Assembly (NCBI RefSeq): GCF_001584325.1 | Contig: NZ_LSAZ01000015.1 | Coordinates: 1 to 64,000 of the forward strand | DNA length: 64,000 nucleotides | Direction: 5' to 3' | DNA from: Bacillus nakamurai | GTDB taxonomy: Bacteria > Bacillota > Bacilli > Bacillales > Bacillaceae | In this document: one piece after another, positions 45,091-54,488 of the stretch | Position numbering within the stretch: position 1 is the first letter of the stretch | Layout: every line of letters begins with the position of its first letter | Made by a program: the position numbers and the translations under genes | Notes under the pieces: model-generated | The model's input: the letters and a program-made list of their open reading frames with translations, nothing else | Told to the model about the DNA's origin: nothing | Databases searched by the model: none

Positions 45091-45108
45091 CGTTTGACAC
45101 ACCTTACA

Positions 45109-45558
45109 TTAGATTAAGTAGTAAGCAAACATAATGGCAAAAGTTGCGCCGCTTAAGAACAGCGTGCTGGCAAATGTGATCGTTAATCCTTGTTTCTGAA
45201 TGGTGTTGGCAATCAATCCCGGGACAATGATACCGATTCCGCGGAATTCGGATATCTCAAACGGGACAATCGGATAGAGAAAATCAAGTGCAATTTTTAA
45301 GCATATCCCTGTAATAAGCATTGCTGCGAATTTTCTGCGGCCGTACAAAATCATAAATCTGGATAGCCCGTATTTGACGATGACGTATGTAAGAAGACTG
45401 ACGAATAGCACGAGCAAAATAAAGACCGGCTGATTAAAAACAAGCCCCAAATATCCCGGGACAACTAACCCGGCAGGCACAATACCCGTTTTTTCCGCAA
45501 AAATTAAACTGATTAACACGCCTAAAATAAGTGAGATATATAAATCTGATCCGAACAT
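45109..45558 (-). CDS. pgsC: PgsC, polyglutamate synthetase membrane subunit
   Basis: A 149-residue protein with about four to five hydrophobic segments (YwtA, CapC). It pairs with PgsB to form the membrane-bound poly-gamma-glutamate synthetase. It opens MFGSDLYISLILGVLISLIF and has PAGLVVPGYLGLVFNQP and RGIGIIVPGLIANTIQKQG, the conserved repeats of this family. The length equals that of B. subtilis PgsC. A GGAGGAAAAGG stretch precedes the ATG. Confidence 0.95.
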   Translation of the reverse strand: MFGSDLYISLILGVLISLIFAEKTGIVPAGLVVPGYLGLVFNQPVFILLVLFVSLLTYVIVKYGLSRFMILYGRRKFAAMLITGICLKIALDFLYPIVPFEISEFRGIGIIVPGLIANTIQKQGLTITFASTLFLSGATFAIMFAYYLI

Positions 45559-45572
45559 TTATCCTTTTCCTC

Positions 45573-46754
45573 CTAGCTAACGAGCTGTTTCACCTTATAC
45601 TCTTGGATTTTTTCGATTAAAGGTTCCGCTGAACCGTGGATGTTTCCGACGCCATATATGACACGGTTATGCATTCTTGTTTTCAGTACTTCCATAATTT
45701 CATCCGTTGATTTGTATTCAAGATCGTGCAGCGTATCGGCCGGTATTTTGCCTTCTTCATAGGCTCTGACAATCGGTTCCGTCGTTTCGCCGATCAGGAT
45801 GAGTTCTTTCGTTTTAATATACGGCAGTACATCATTAGCGAACTGGATGGTTCTGTCCACACGGTCGGCGCGGCAGTTCATGATGACAACCGGTTCATCT
45901 GTCGGGTAGCCGATTTCCTTTACGCGTTTCCATATATTCAAAGTAGAAGATGCATCATTTGCGGCAAAGCCATTAACGAAATGACCCGGCTCGCTCGTAC
46001 TGAGAAGCGGCAAAATTCTCATGGCCCCTGGATCAGGCGGCGCATTCAGCATTCCTTTAAACGCTGTTTCTTCATCAATGCCGAGCGCTTGGGCAACGCC
46101 GAGCGCAAGTGAAGCATTATCCGGGAAGACCATATATTCAAATTTCCGCAAGTACTCATCCGTAATTTTAGAATTATCGGCAATGATGACCTCGGTATTC
46201 CGCTCTGCGGCTTTTTCTTTAAAGAAATCTGTGTATTCACTGTCTGTAATAATGAGATGGCCGTTATAAGGAATCGTCGCGGTAAACGCTTCGGCAATTT
46301 CATCAAGTGTCGGCCCCATTACATCCATATGGTCTTCAAGCACGTTTACGATGACGCCGATGTTGGCTTGAAGCAGTTCTTCCTGAAAGATAATCTGATA
46401 ATCCGGATTTACCGCCATACACTCACTGACAATGGCATTAGCTCCGCGTTCTACGGTTTCCTTCATGACTTCTTTTTGCTCGCCGATATTAGGTCCTTGC
46501 GGTTTCCGTTTGATCGGCTTTTCCTCAGGCGTATCCCAATAGATCATTCTCGCATCTGTTCCCGTCGTTTTTCCGACTGTTTTGTAGCCCGCCTCCACTA
46601 GTATTCCGGTCGTCAGCCTCGTAACGGTCGACTTGCCGCGGATACCATTAATATTGACGCGTACTGGCAGAGCATCGATATTCTTCTGATGCCGCCTTTT
46701 TTCTATGATTCCGATGACTAGTACGGCAGCACAGGCTATAATGAGTAACCACAT
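45573..46754 (-). CDS. pgsB: PgsB, poly-gamma-glutamate synthetase ligase
   Basis: The ATP-dependent amide ligase that joins glutamates through gamma-carboxyls (YwsC, CapB). The 393-residue protein has an N-terminal membrane helix (1-18) and a Mur-ligase-type ATP site NGIRGKSTVTRLTTGIL near 37-53. VKETVERGANAIVSECMAVNP, NVLEDHMDVMGPTLDEIAEA and IMNCRADRVDRTIQFANDV follow. The first gene of pgsBCAE; AAGGAGA precedes the ATG by about 11 bases. The leader is short (about 40 bases) with a sigma-A promoter and a perfect palindrome above it. In B. subtilis the operon is activated by DegU with SwrA. Confidence 0.96.
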   Translation of the reverse strand: MWLLIIACAAVLVIGIIEKRRHQKNIDALPVRVNINGIRGKSTVTRLTTGILVEAGYKTVGKTTGTDARMIYWDTPEEKPIKRKPQGPNIGEQKEVMKETVERGANAIVSECMAVNPDYQIIFQEELLQANIGVIVNVLEDHMDVMGPTLDEIAEAFTATIPYNGHLIITDSEYTDFFKEKAAERNTEVIIADNSKITDEYLRKFEYMVFPDNASLALGVAQALGIDEETAFKGMLNAPPDPGAMRILPLLSTSEPGHFVNGFAANDASSTLNIWKRVKEIGYPTDEPVVIMNCRADRVDRTIQFANDVLPYIKTKELILIGETTEPIVRAYEEGKIPADTLHDLEYKSTDEIMEVLKTRMHNRVIYGVGNIHGSAEPLIEKIQEYKVKQLVS

Positions 46755-46796
46755 TGATTTTTGACATCTCCTTCTGTATTGATAAATTCATTCATC

Positions 46797-46824
46797 AGTA
46801 TATAGGTTCACTATGAATTCTCAA
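46797..46824 (-). promoter_or_regulatory. pgs operon promoter
   Basis: TTGAGA, 16 bases, TATACT on the minus strand; the -10 is about 42 bases before the pgsB start. Confidence 0.65.
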
Positions 46825-46829
46825 TCGGC

Positions 46830-46844
46830 ATTATGTAACATAAT
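46830..46844. promoter_or_regulatory. Perfect 15-base palindrome above the pgs -35
   Basis: ATTATGT-A-ACATAAT, seven-base perfect arms around one base, beginning five bases upstream of the pgs -35. Its shape and place suit an operator for an activator or repressor dimer. It does not look like the usual DegU half-sites, and the binding protein is unknown. Confidence 0.45.
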
Positions 46845-47437
46845 CTTCCCGCCCTCACTGAGCCAAACTTCTCTATTACTGGCGCTTTTCTTCCTATAAT
46901 TCAATTGCTTTTTTTGGGAATAGACAGGACTTCACTCTTACTCCGATTTTTCCGCCGTCAAATGAATCCGTTTACATTGTGACATGCTTTTGAATTTAGA
47001 CTGATTGGACTACGAGAGACAGGCGAAAAAAAGATGCACTTGAAATCCATCTTTTTTCAGCCCGTTCTGTCAGCCTTTCCCGCTAATGGCGCACGTTTTC
47101 GGCTGTATTTCCACAGATGGCCGGACAGGCTGTTTTTTTAAGGATAAGGTCATAAAGTCATTCATTTTTGCCCCGCATCCGTCGGACAGTCCTATTCCAA
47201 AATAACTACCAGTGCAGCATGAAAATGACAGAGAAAGGGGAGTCCGGCTTCTTTGCAAGAAATAAACATTTTCTATGCGGAAAGTCCATCTTCTTTTTCT
47301 TCGTTTACAGGCCATATCTCACCCTTTTGAAACAATTTTAACAATACTTAATATTCGTTCATGAAATGTTCATCCATAATTGAGCAGACTTTGGCAAAAC
47401 ATCAAGGAAAATCAAGAAATTCCTCCGTTTTATAAAA
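46845..47437. other. Long gene-free region between pgs and the germination relic
   Basis: About 600 bases. It contains a short hairpin with flanking A and T runs (near 47026-47057: AAAAAAGATG / CATCTTTTTT) that could terminate transcription in both directions, and otherwise AT-rich sequence upstream of the pgs promoter where activators such as DegU would act. One minus-strand frame of 81 codons (47070-47315) has a weak ribosome binding site, but its composition does not look like a real protein. Confidence 0.5.
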
Positions 47438-47468
47438 TGAATAAAAACGGAATGCCCGCTGAAAACTA
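47438..47468 (+). promoter_or_regulatory. Sigma-G-like promoter of the decayed germination operon
   Basis: TGAATA (perfect -35), 18 bases, AAAACTA (5 of 7 of CATACTA), about 30 bases before the original ATG at 47499, which also keeps an AAAGGAGG ribosome binding site. Confidence 0.55.
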
Positions 47469-47498
47469 CAGATAACCCTGAGAAAGGAGGCGGTCTGA

Positions 47499-48960
47499 TG
47501 CCTGAGAAAAGCAAAACAGGCTGTTACCGGGCGATTTTGAATCCGCTGTCCGAAAAATGCAGGAGCTTATGTGTGTTTGCGGAGATTTAAAGATACGAAG
47601 GATCAAACTGCAGGAACGCTAAAACGCTTTTTTTTATATTGAACACATGATTGAGGAAAAGAAGCTGAATGAGTTTCTGTTAAGCGACCCCGTGCAGAGC
47701 GGCTCGCTTGAGAAAACAATCGATTCCATCAGCAGCACAGAAACAAATGAGATCCGCAGCATTGTGGACGGCATTCTGGCGGGGCAAGTGGTTTATCTCA
47801 GCGACGCTTCTGACAAGGCGAAGCTGTTTTCCGTCGGGCAAAACCCGCTGCGTGCCATTACGGAACCTGAATCAGAAAGCATTGTCCGGGGCGCCCATAA
47901 TGGCTTTGTGGAAAGTTTGGATACGAACATTCACCAGCTGCGGTTCCATATTCAAGACCGCCACCTCTCTGTTCATTACATGGATATCGGAGAAAGGGCC
48001 AAAACGAAGGTTGCCGTGATCTATATCGAAAATATCGCAAATCCCGAAATTGTTGATGAAGTGAAGCGGCGCCTGTCCTATCTGCGAATTGACAGTTTGC
48101 TGGCGCCGGGAATTATCGAGGAATCGATAGAAGACAATTCGTTTTCCATTTTTCCGCAGATCATTCATACGGAACGGCCGGATAAAGCAAAAGCCAGTAT
48201 CATGGAAGGCTGCGTTATTGTCATGATGGACGGGAGCCCGTCCGCACTGATTGCGCCGATTACCTTTTTTTCTTTTTTCCAATCGCCCGATGATTACAGC
48301 ACTAGATGGATTTCTGCCAGCTTTTTGAGAGTGCTCAGATTTTTCGCTTTTATGATTGCGATTACGCTGCCTGCTTTTTATATTGCGTTAATTGCGTTTC
48401 ATTTCGAGGTCATTCCTAATGATCTGATTATTACGATGAAAAATTCAATTGTCGATATCCCTTTTCCTCCGCTGATTGAAGCCATGATTATGGAAATTAC
48501 GATTGAGCTGATCCGCGAAGCCGGTATACGGCTCCCGAAACCGATCAGCCAGACAATCGGCATCGTCGGCGGGCTTGTTATCGGTGACGCCGTCGTTAAA
48601 GCAGGTCTTATCTCAAATATGATGGTTATCGTCGTAGCCGTGACGGCTGTTTCGTCTTTCGTGCTTCCTTCATATGAAATGAGCACGTCCATTCGCACCG
48701 TCAGGTTTCCGCTCATGTTTCTGGCGGCTTCGTTCGGTTTTATCGGAATCGGGCTGGGATTCGGAATCATTCTGATGAACTTATGCAAGCTCGAGTCGCT
48801 CGGCGTGCCTTATTTATCATCTCTGACGCCTTTTCATTTCAGTGATTTAAAGGATGCCTTTATCCCGGCTTGGTTCATTAAAAGAAGACCTTTTTATCTA
48901 AGACCGAAAGATTCTAAACAAATTAAACATGTTCGGGGGTGGAGAAGAGATGAAACCTAA
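47499..48960 (+). pseudogene. Germinant receptor A subunit, broken at the 5' end
   Basis: A GerA-family A subunit. An uninterrupted frame from ATG 47647 encodes 437 residues with SLLAPGIIEESIEDNSFS, HTERPDKAKASIMEG, PFPPLIEAMIMEITIELIRE and RLPKPISQTIGIVGGLVIGD, so most of the protein is preserved. The true start seems to be 47499, after AAAGGAGG. From there MPEKSKTG begins in one frame; family-like sequence then continues in the frame of the main gene (KMQELM, CGDLKIRRIKLQER), is cut by TAA at 47620, and resumes NAFFYIEHMIEEKKLNEFLL. So one frameshift (near 47515-47525) and one nonsense codon damage the N-terminal region. A shortened product from 47647 would lack about 55 residues. Confidence 0.8.
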
Positions 48961-49118
48961 AAAAATCAGCCAGCTTCAAGCGGTGTGTTTCATCCTTCAG
49001 ACGCAAATCAGCATCGGTGTGCTGGCGCTGCCTCATTTGCTGATAGTGAAGTCGGGAAGCAGCGGATGGATTTCCATCCTGCTGACGGGGGTGATCGTTC
49101 AGCTCACCTGCAGCCTGT
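48950..49118 (+). pseudogene. Germinant receptor B subunit, N-terminal remnant
   Basis: About 56 codons of a GerB-type permease: MKPKKISQLQAVCFILQTQI, then SIGVLALPHLLIVKSGSSGW, matching the first helices of the family. The coding sequence then breaks off after GVIVQLTCSL at a stop, and C-subunit sequence begins, so about 300 codons are deleted. It begins overlapping the end of the A gene, as in intact operons, and still has GGGGTGG before its ATG. Confidence 0.85.
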
Positions 49119-49655
49119 AACGGACAAACCGTGAAAGTGGAAGGCTCGGCTTTGTTCAGAGGGCAAAAAAAAGTGACCGAGGTGCTCGGCCAGGATTCCA
49201 CCCTGCTGACGCTTTTAAACGGCCATTTTTCTAAAACGGCCAACATTAACCTGAAGCTGTGGAACAAATATAAAATGGATATTGAAAATTATATCTCTCT
49301 CACCATTACCGATGCAACGCAAAAGATTACATTTTTGAATGCAGACCCTCAGCATATCAAAGTGAAGATTTTCTTAAAACTTAACGCACGCGTCGATGAA
49401 TATCCGAAAGACAGGCTTGATTCGTATGAGATTGCACAAATCAACAAACAGTCCTCGGCAAACTTAAATGAACAGGCCAAATCAGTCATCCGCCACATAC
49501 AGCAACACAACACTGACATCTTTGGGATCGGCCGAAAATATCAATCGCATTATTTTAAACAAGGCAAACGCCTCAAATGGCGGGAGGTCTACCCTTCCAT
49601 CGAGATTATCCCTGATATTCATGTAAAAATTTCTCAAATTGGTATTGTCGATTAA
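49119..49655 (+). pseudogene. Germinant receptor C subunit, C-terminal remnant
   Basis: About 175 codons matching the last half of Ger(x)C lipoproteins: TVKVEGSALFRGQKKVTEVL, DSTLLTLLNGHFSK, domain-three sequence with LNEQAKSVIRHIQQHNTDIF, and the close HYFKQGKRLKWREVYPSIEI. The signal peptide, lipobox and first two domains are gone. The deletion junction to the B remnant lies near 49105-49125 and removed about 1.5 kb compared with a normal operon. An internal in-frame GTG could start it, but without a signal sequence the product would not reach the membrane. Confidence 0.85.
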
Positions 49656-49678
49656 AAGGAGGCCGCCCTCCTTTTTTT
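49654..49678 (+). terminator. Terminator of the decayed germination operon
   Basis: AAAAGGAGG pairs with CCTCCTTTT around a four-base loop, followed by T. It ends two bases before the -35 of the rbs operon. Confidence 0.82.
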
Positions 49679-49679
49679 A

Positions 49680-49708
49680 TTGCCAACAGAAAATGTTCGT
49701 GATAATCT
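49680..49708 (+). promoter_or_regulatory. rbs operon promoter
   Basis: TTGCCA, 17 bases, TAATCT; the start point falls at about 49715, at the edge of the cre-like operator. Confidence 0.8.
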
Positions 49709-49714
49709 TGTATA

Positions 49715-49728
49715 TGTAAACGGTTACA
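49715..49728 (+). promoter_or_regulatory. cre / RbsR operator
   Basis: TGTAAACGGTTACA, a near-palindrome fitting the LacI/CcpA-family operator pattern (TGTAANCGNTNNCA). It covers the transcription start, so binding of RbsR and/or CcpA-HPr would block initiation. Catabolite and RbsR repression of rbs at one overlapping site are known in B. subtilis. Confidence 0.8.
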
Positions 49729-49751
49729 CAAATCAAAAGGAGGCGTGCTTG

Positions 49752-50741
49752 TTGGCAACGATTAAGGATGTCGCAGGCGCTGCCGGCGTCTCTGTTGCCA
49801 CGGTCTCCCGTGTGCTCAATGACAACGGCTACGTGCATGAGGACACAAGAACAAAGGTTATGCTCGCGATGAAAAAACTGAATTATTATCCGAATGAAGT
49901 GGCCCGCTCTCTTTATAAAAGAGAATCCAGGCTGATCGGGCTTTTGCTTCCGGATATTACGAATCCCTTTTTCCCGCAGCTTGCCCGCGGCGCTGAAGAC
50001 GAATTGCAGCGCGAGGGCTATCGGCTGATCATCGGCAACAGTGATGAAGAATTGGAAAAAGAGCTCGATTACCTTCAAACGTTTAAACAAAACCAAGTTG
50101 CCGGGATTTTGGCGGCCACAAATTACCCTGATCTTCCCGAATACAGCGGCAGCTTTTACCCGGTTGTTTTTCTGGATCGGACAAAAGAAGGCGCTCCCTC
50201 CGTATTCAGCGATGGACGGGCCGGAGGAAAAATCGCGGCCGAGGAAATGCTGCGCGGAGGAAGCAAATGCATCACGCTTGTCAAAGGCCCGGATCATCTT
50301 CCAACCGCTCAGGAACGGTTCAGCGGCGCACTTGACGTGCTGCAGAACACAGACGCACAGTTCCAAGTGATGTCAGCCGCTTCATTTTCACTGAACGATG
50401 CTGCGGCTTTAGCGGAAGAATTGTTTGCCGCATATCCGGAGACCGACGGAGTCATTGCCAGCAATGATATTGCAGCGGCGGCCGTTTTGCATGAAGCGCT
50501 GCGGCTCGGAAAGAAAGTCCCGCAAGATATTCAGATCATCGGTTATGACGATATTCCGCAAAGCAGTCTGCTGTTCCCGCCCCTTTCCACCGTTCGCCAG
50601 CCGGCATATGAGATGGGAAAAGAAGCCGCAAACCTGCTGTTACATATGATAAAAAAAGAGCCGCTGACAGAGACGGCCATTCAAATGCCTGTCACTTTCA
50701 TCAAAAGACAAACGACGAGAAAGGATGATGACCATGAGTAA
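49752..50741 (+). CDS. rbsR: RbsR, LacI-family repressor of the ribose operon
   Basis: A 329-residue LacI/GalR regulator. The N-terminal helix-turn-helix reads ATIKDVAGAAGVSVATVSRV, the hinge helix is PNEVARSLYKRES, and the rest is a periplasmic-binding-protein-like ribose sensor with LLLPDITNPFFPQLARGAED and GYDDIPQSSLLFPPLSTVRQ. The frame is open further upstream through the promoter and operator, so the start is the TTG with AAAGGAGG eight bases before it. It is the first gene of the operon it controls and overlaps rbsK by eight bases. Confidence 0.95.
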   Translation: MATIKDVAGAAGVSVATVSRVLNDNGYVHEDTRTKVMLAMKKLNYYPNEVARSLYKRESRLIGLLLPDITNPFFPQLARGAEDELQREGYRLIIGNSDEELEKELDYLQTFKQNQVAGILAATNYPDLPEYSGSFYPVVFLDRTKEGAPSVFSDGRAGGKIAAEEMLRGGSKCITLVKGPDHLPTAQERFSGALDVLQNTDAQFQVMSAASFSLNDAAALAEELFAAYPETDGVIASNDIAAAAVLHEALRLGKKVPQDIQIIGYDDIPQSSLLFPPLSTVRQPAYEMGKEAANLLLHMIKKEPLTETAIQMPVTFIKRQTTRKDDDHE

Positions 50742-51615
50742 AATTTGCGTAATCGGCAGCTGTTCTATGGATTTAGTCGTTACATCGGATATACGTCCGA
50801 AGGCTGGTGAAACCGTACTGGGCACAGCTTTTAAAACCGTGCCCGGCGGAAAAGGCGCCAATCAGGCCGTAGCCGCTTCCCGCTTAGGCGCTAACGTTTA
50901 TATGGTAGGGAAAGTCGGAGATGACAGCTATGGAAAAGCAATTGTCGGCAACTTACAAGCAAACGGCGTAAATACGGAATATATGGAAACGGTTACACAT
51001 AAAGAAAGCGGTACGGCTCATATCGTGCTGGCGGAAGGAGACAACAGTATCGTCGTCATCAAAGGCGCGAATGATGACATCTCTCCTGACTATGCGAAAA
51101 AAGCGATCGCCGAGCTACCCAGCATTGATATCGTGCTGATTCAGCAGGAGATTCCGGAAGAAACCGTTGAGGAAGTATGCAGATACTGCCGCGCCCGCCA
51201 TATTCCGGTCATGCTCAATCCGGCGCCCGCCCGTCCGCTGAAAGCAGCAACCATTGAAGATGCCGCATATGTAACGCCGAATGAACATGAAGCATCTATC
51301 TTATTTCCTGATCAGACTAAGGAAGAAGCGCTGGCTGATTATCCCGGCAAATTGTTCATTACCGAGGGGAAAAAAGGCGTGCGGTACTCAGATGGCGCCG
51401 CAGAACGCCTCGTTCCCGCCTTTCCAGTTGAGGCAATAGACACAACCGGGGCGGGCGATACCTTTAATGCAGCATTTGCCGTCGCTCTTGCGGAAGGACA
51501 AGACATCGAACAAGCGCTGCTGTTTGCCAACCGCGCCGCCTCCCTGTCGGTGCAAAAATTCGGCGCCCAAGGCGGCATGCCGTCCAGAGAAGAAGTTGAG
51601 GAGCTGCTGTCATGA
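50734..51615 (+). CDS. rbsK: RbsK, ribokinase
   Basis: A 293-residue PfkB-family kinase that phosphorylates ribose to ribose-5-phosphate. It shows the N-terminal VLGTAFKTVPGGKGANQAVA (PfkB signature 1), LINPAP-type NPAPARPL, and the anion-hole and catalytic Asp segment DTTGAGDTFNAAFAVALAEG near 238-257. Three clustered ATGs are in frame; the third has AAAGG at the right spacing and gives the length of B. subtilis RbsK. It overlaps rbsR at its start and rbsD at its end (ATGA). Confidence 0.96.
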   Translation: MSKICVIGSCSMDLVVTSDIRPKAGETVLGTAFKTVPGGKGANQAVAASRLGANVYMVGKVGDDSYGKAIVGNLQANGVNTEYMETVTHKESGTAHIVLAEGDNSIVVIKGANDDISPDYAKKAIAELPSIDIVLIQQEIPEETVEEVCRYCRARHIPVMLNPAPARPLKAATIEDAAYVTPNEHEASILFPDQTKEEALADYPGKLFITEGKKGVRYSDGAAERLVPAFPVEAIDTTGAGDTFNAAFAVALAEGQDIEQALLFANRAASLSVQKFGAQGGMPSREEVEELLS

Positions 51616-52007
51616 AAAAACACGGTATCTTAAACAGCCACATTGCCAAACTATTAGCCGATTTCGGCCATACAGACCTCATTGCGATCGCAGATGCTGG
51701 TTTGCCCGTCCCCGACGGAGTGGTCAAAATTGATTTGTCCTTACAGGCGGGTGTCCCCGCCTTCCGGGACGTCGCCGGATTACTTGCTGAGGAAATGGCC
51801 GTTGAAAAGGTCATTGCCGCTTCAGAAATCAAAGACGCAAACCATAAGAATGCAAGCTTTTTAGAAAGCCGATTTTCAGAGCAGCCGATTGAATACATTC
51901 CCCATGAAGAATTTAAACGGCTCACACAGAAAGCAAAAGCCGTCATTCGGACGGGTGAAATGACACCATACGCCAACTGCATTCTGCAGGCGGGTGTGAT
52001 TTTCTAG
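51612..52007 (+). CDS. rbsD: RbsD, D-ribose pyranase
   Basis: A 131-residue enzyme that converts beta-pyranose to beta-furanose ribose for RbsK. It carries the family's N-terminal [19 protein letters not shown] (catalytic His20-type region) and [11 protein letters not shown]. The C-terminus [19 protein letters not shown] contains the sugar-binding Tyr/Asn. It is a homodecamer in B. subtilis. It is coupled to rbsK by a four-base overlap and is followed by rbsA after about 15 bases. Confidence 0.96.
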   Translation: MKKHGILNSHIAKLLADFGHTDLIAIADAGLPVPDGVVKIDLSLQAGVPAFRDVAGLLAEEMAVEKVIAASEIKDANHKNASFLESRFSEQPIEYIPHEEFKRLTQKAKAVIRTGEMTPYANCILQAGVIF

Positions 52008-52023
52008 AAAGAAGGGATACAGA

Positions 52024-53517
52024 ATGCACATCGTCATGACAGATATTCATAAAGCATTCGGGAAAAACCAGGTGCTCTCCGGCGTCTCATTTGAGCTTCA
52101 GCCGGGGGAAATCCATGCTTTAATGGGAGAGAACGGAGCGGGCAAATCCACGTTGATGAACCTGCTCACCGGGCTGCACCGCCTCGACAAAGGGCATATC
52201 TCAATTAACGGAACAAAAACGAGCTTCTCCAATCCGAAAGAAGCCGAGAAGCACGGAATCGCTTTTATCCATCAGGAACTGAATATATGGCCGGAAATGA
52301 CGGTGCTGGAAAACCTCTTTATCGGCAAAGAGCTGACGACAGCATTCGGGGTTTTGGATATGAAGAAAATGAAAGCGCTAGCAAAATTACAGCTTGAGAA
52401 ATTGGGTGTCTCTCTTCCTCTTGATCTGGAAGCCGGACAATGCTCTGTCGGCCAGCAGCAAATGATTGAGATTGCCAAGGCGCTGATGACAAACGCCGAA
52501 GTCATCATTATGGATGAACCGACCGCAGCGCTGACAGAACGGGAAATCAGCAAGCTGTTTGAAGTGATGACGGCATTAAAAAAAGACGGCGTGTCCATCG
52601 TCTATATTTCGCACCGAATGGAAGAAATCTTTTCGATTTGCGACCGCATCACGATTATGCGTGACGGCCTCACTGTCGATACGGCACACATCAAAGACAC
52701 AAGCTTTGATGACGTCGTCAAAAAAATGGTCGGGCGTGAGCTGACTGACCGTTATCCGGAACGCACCCCCTCTCTTGGCGAAAAGGTGCTTGAAGTTAAA
52801 AACGCTTCAAAAAAAGGGAGCTTTTCACAAGTCAGTTTCCATGTGCGCGCCGGAGAAATCCTCGGCGTCTCCGGATTGATGGGTGCGGGACGCACAGAAA
52901 TCATGCGGGCGCTGTTCGGCATCGACCGGCTTGACTCGGGGGAGATATGGATGTCAGGACAGCAAACAAAGATTCATGGGCCGCATGACGCCATCCGCAA
53001 GGGACTAGGCCTGATCACGGAAAACCGCAAGGATGAAGGATTGCTGCTGGATACATCGATTCGGGAAAACATCGCATTGCCGAGCCTTACGAGTTTCTCC
53101 CCTAAAGGCATCATTGACCGAAAACGCGAAGCGGAATTTGTCGAGCTGCTCATCAAGCGGCTGACCATTAAAACCGCCTCTCCGGAAATTGCTGCGCGCC
53201 ACTTATCCGGGGGAAACCAGCAAAAAGTCGTCATCGCCAAATGGATCGGGATCGGCCCTAAAGTCCTCATCCTGGATGAACCGACAAGGGGTGTGGATGT
53301 AGGAGCGAAAAGAGAAATTTATTCATTAATGAATGAACTGACCGATCGCGGCGTTGCCATTATTATGGTGTCTTCCGAGCTTCCGGAAATTCTCGGCATG
53401 AGTGACAGAATCATCGTGGTCCACGAAGGGCGCATCAATGGAGAAATCAATGCAGCAGGCGCCACACAAGAACATATTATGACACTTGCCACGGGAGGGC
53501 AGCAGGATGAAAACTGA
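52024..53517 (+). CDS. rbsA: RbsA, ribose ABC transporter ATPase
   Basis: A 497-residue double ATPase. The first ABC domain has Walker [10 protein letters not shown] near 35, signature [15 protein letters not shown] and Walker [14 protein letters not shown]. The second has the degenerate Walker [10 protein letters not shown] near 285, signature [14 protein letters not shown] and Walker [15 protein letters not shown]. The altered second P-loop (Arg for Lys) is usual for RbsA. It powers ribose uptake with RbsB and RbsC; its stop overlaps the start of rbsC by 11 bases. Confidence 0.96.
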   Translation: MHIVMTDIHKAFGKNQVLSGVSFELQPGEIHALMGENGAGKSTLMNLLTGLHRLDKGHISINGTKTSFSNPKEAEKHGIAFIHQELNIWPEMTVLENLFIGKELTTAFGVLDMKKMKALAKLQLEKLGVSLPLDLEAGQCSVGQQQMIEIAKALMTNAEVIIMDEPTAALTEREISKLFEVMTALKKDGVSIVYISHRMEEIFSICDRITIMRDGLTVDTAHIKDTSFDDVVKKMVGRELTDRYPERTPSLGEKVLEVKNASKKGSFSQVSFHVRAGEILGVSGLMGAGRTEIMRALFGIDRLDSGEIWMSGQQTKIHGPHDAIRKGLGLITENRKDEGLLLDTSIRENIALPSLTSFSPKGIIDRKREAEFVELLIKRLTIKTASPEIAARHLSGGNQQKVVIAKWIGIGPKVLILDEPTRGVDVGAKREIYSLMNELTDRGVAIIMVSSELPEILGMSDRIIVVHEGRINGEINAAGATQEHIMTLATGGQQDEN

Positions 53518-54478
53518 ACCAATGAAATCAACTGAACAAAAGCGTTTTTCTTTTGATACATTTACGCAAAAACTCGGCCCGTTTCTCGGATTATTGATTC
53601 TCGTGATCATCGTTTCTATTTTAAACCCGAGCTTTCTTGAGCCGTTAAATATTCTCAATTTGCTTCGCCAAGTCGCGATTAACGCGCTGATCGCATTCGG
53701 AATGACCTTTGTGATTTTGACGGGCGGCATCGACCTTTCTGTAGGAGCCATTCTCGCCTTATCCAGCGCCTTGGTCGCCGGAATGATGGTGTCCGGCATT
53801 GACCCGATTCTCGCCGTCATCCTCGGCTGTGCGATCGGCGCGGTGCTCGGCATGATCAACGGTTTATTAATCACAAAAGGAAAGATGGCGCCATTCATTG
53901 CCACTTTAGCAACAATGACGGTCTTCCGCGGATTGACTCTCGTGTATACGGACGGCAATCCGATTACGGGACTCGGCTCTGGTTACGCTTTTCAATTATT
54001 CGGGCGCGGGTATTTTCTCGGCATTCCCGTTCCGGCCATTACCATGCTGATCACGTTTGCCCTTCTGTGGATTCTTCTGCATAAAACACCATTCGGGCGG
54101 CGGACGTACGCAATCGGCGGCAATGAGAAAGCGGCGCTGATATCCGGAATTAAAGTGCCGCGGATCAAGATCATGATCTATTCCCTGACAGGTTTGTTAT
54201 CGGCTCTGGCCGGCGCCATTCTGACATCTCGCTTAAATTCTGCGCAGCCGACGGCCGGAGAATCATACGAGCTGGATGCCATTGCCGCGGTCGTTCTCGG
54301 CGGAACGAGCCTTTCCGGCGGACGCGGGCGCATTGTCGGAACGTTAATCGGGGTTTTGATTATCGGGACGCTCAATAATGGATTGAACCTTCTCGGCGTG
54401 TCGTCTTTTTATCAGCTCGTCGTCAAAGGAATCGTTATTTTAATCGCGGTATTGCTGGACCGCAAGAAATCGGCATAG
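53507..54478 (+). CDS. rbsC: RbsC, ribose ABC transporter permease
   Basis: A 323-residue permease of the BPD_transp_2 family with about ten membrane segments. It has [20 protein letters not shown] at the N-terminus, [20 protein letters not shown] (the conserved GGIDLS), and the C-terminal [20 protein letters not shown] that contacts the ATPase. The frame is open for seven more codons upstream, but GGAGGGCAG precedes the ATG used. It overlaps rbsA and lies 10 bases before rbsB. Confidence 0.96.
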   Translation: MKTEPMKSTEQKRFSFDTFTQKLGPFLGLLILVIIVSILNPSFLEPLNILNLLRQVAINALIAFGMTFVILTGGIDLSVGAILALSSALVAGMMVSGIDPILAVILGCAIGAVLGMINGLLITKGKMAPFIATLATMTVFRGLTLVYTDGNPITGLGSGYAFQLFGRGYFLGIPVPAITMLITFALLWILLHKTPFGRRTYAIGGNEKAALISGIKVPRIKIMIYSLTGLLSALAGAILTSRLNSAQPTAGESYELDAIAAVVLGGTSLSGGRGRIVGTLIGVLIIGTLNNGLNLLGVSSFYQLVVKGIVILIAVLLDRKKSA

Positions 54479-54488
54479 GAGGATATAT

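Noticed and set aside
47070..47315. An 81-codon minus-strand frame in the long gap upstream of pgsB
   Set aside because: Weak ribosome binding site and a composition (many Arg, Ser, Cys, no domain-like pattern) that looks like chance; the surrounding DNA fits a regulatory region.
46845..47437. A riboswitch or other structured leader above pgs or the germination relic
   Set aside because: I could find no conserved riboswitch-type core; only a short hairpin near 47026-47057 is convincing.
47499..47591. A possible 30-residue peptide gene with an excellent AAAGGAGG ribosome binding site
   Set aside because: The ATG and ribosome binding site are better explained as the original start of the decayed germinant receptor A gene; the family sequence continues in a shifted frame from within it.
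49680..49751. 24-codon N-terminal extension of RbsR
   Set aside because: It would read through the -10 and the cre-like operator; the helix-turn-helix begins at the TTG with AAAGGAGG.
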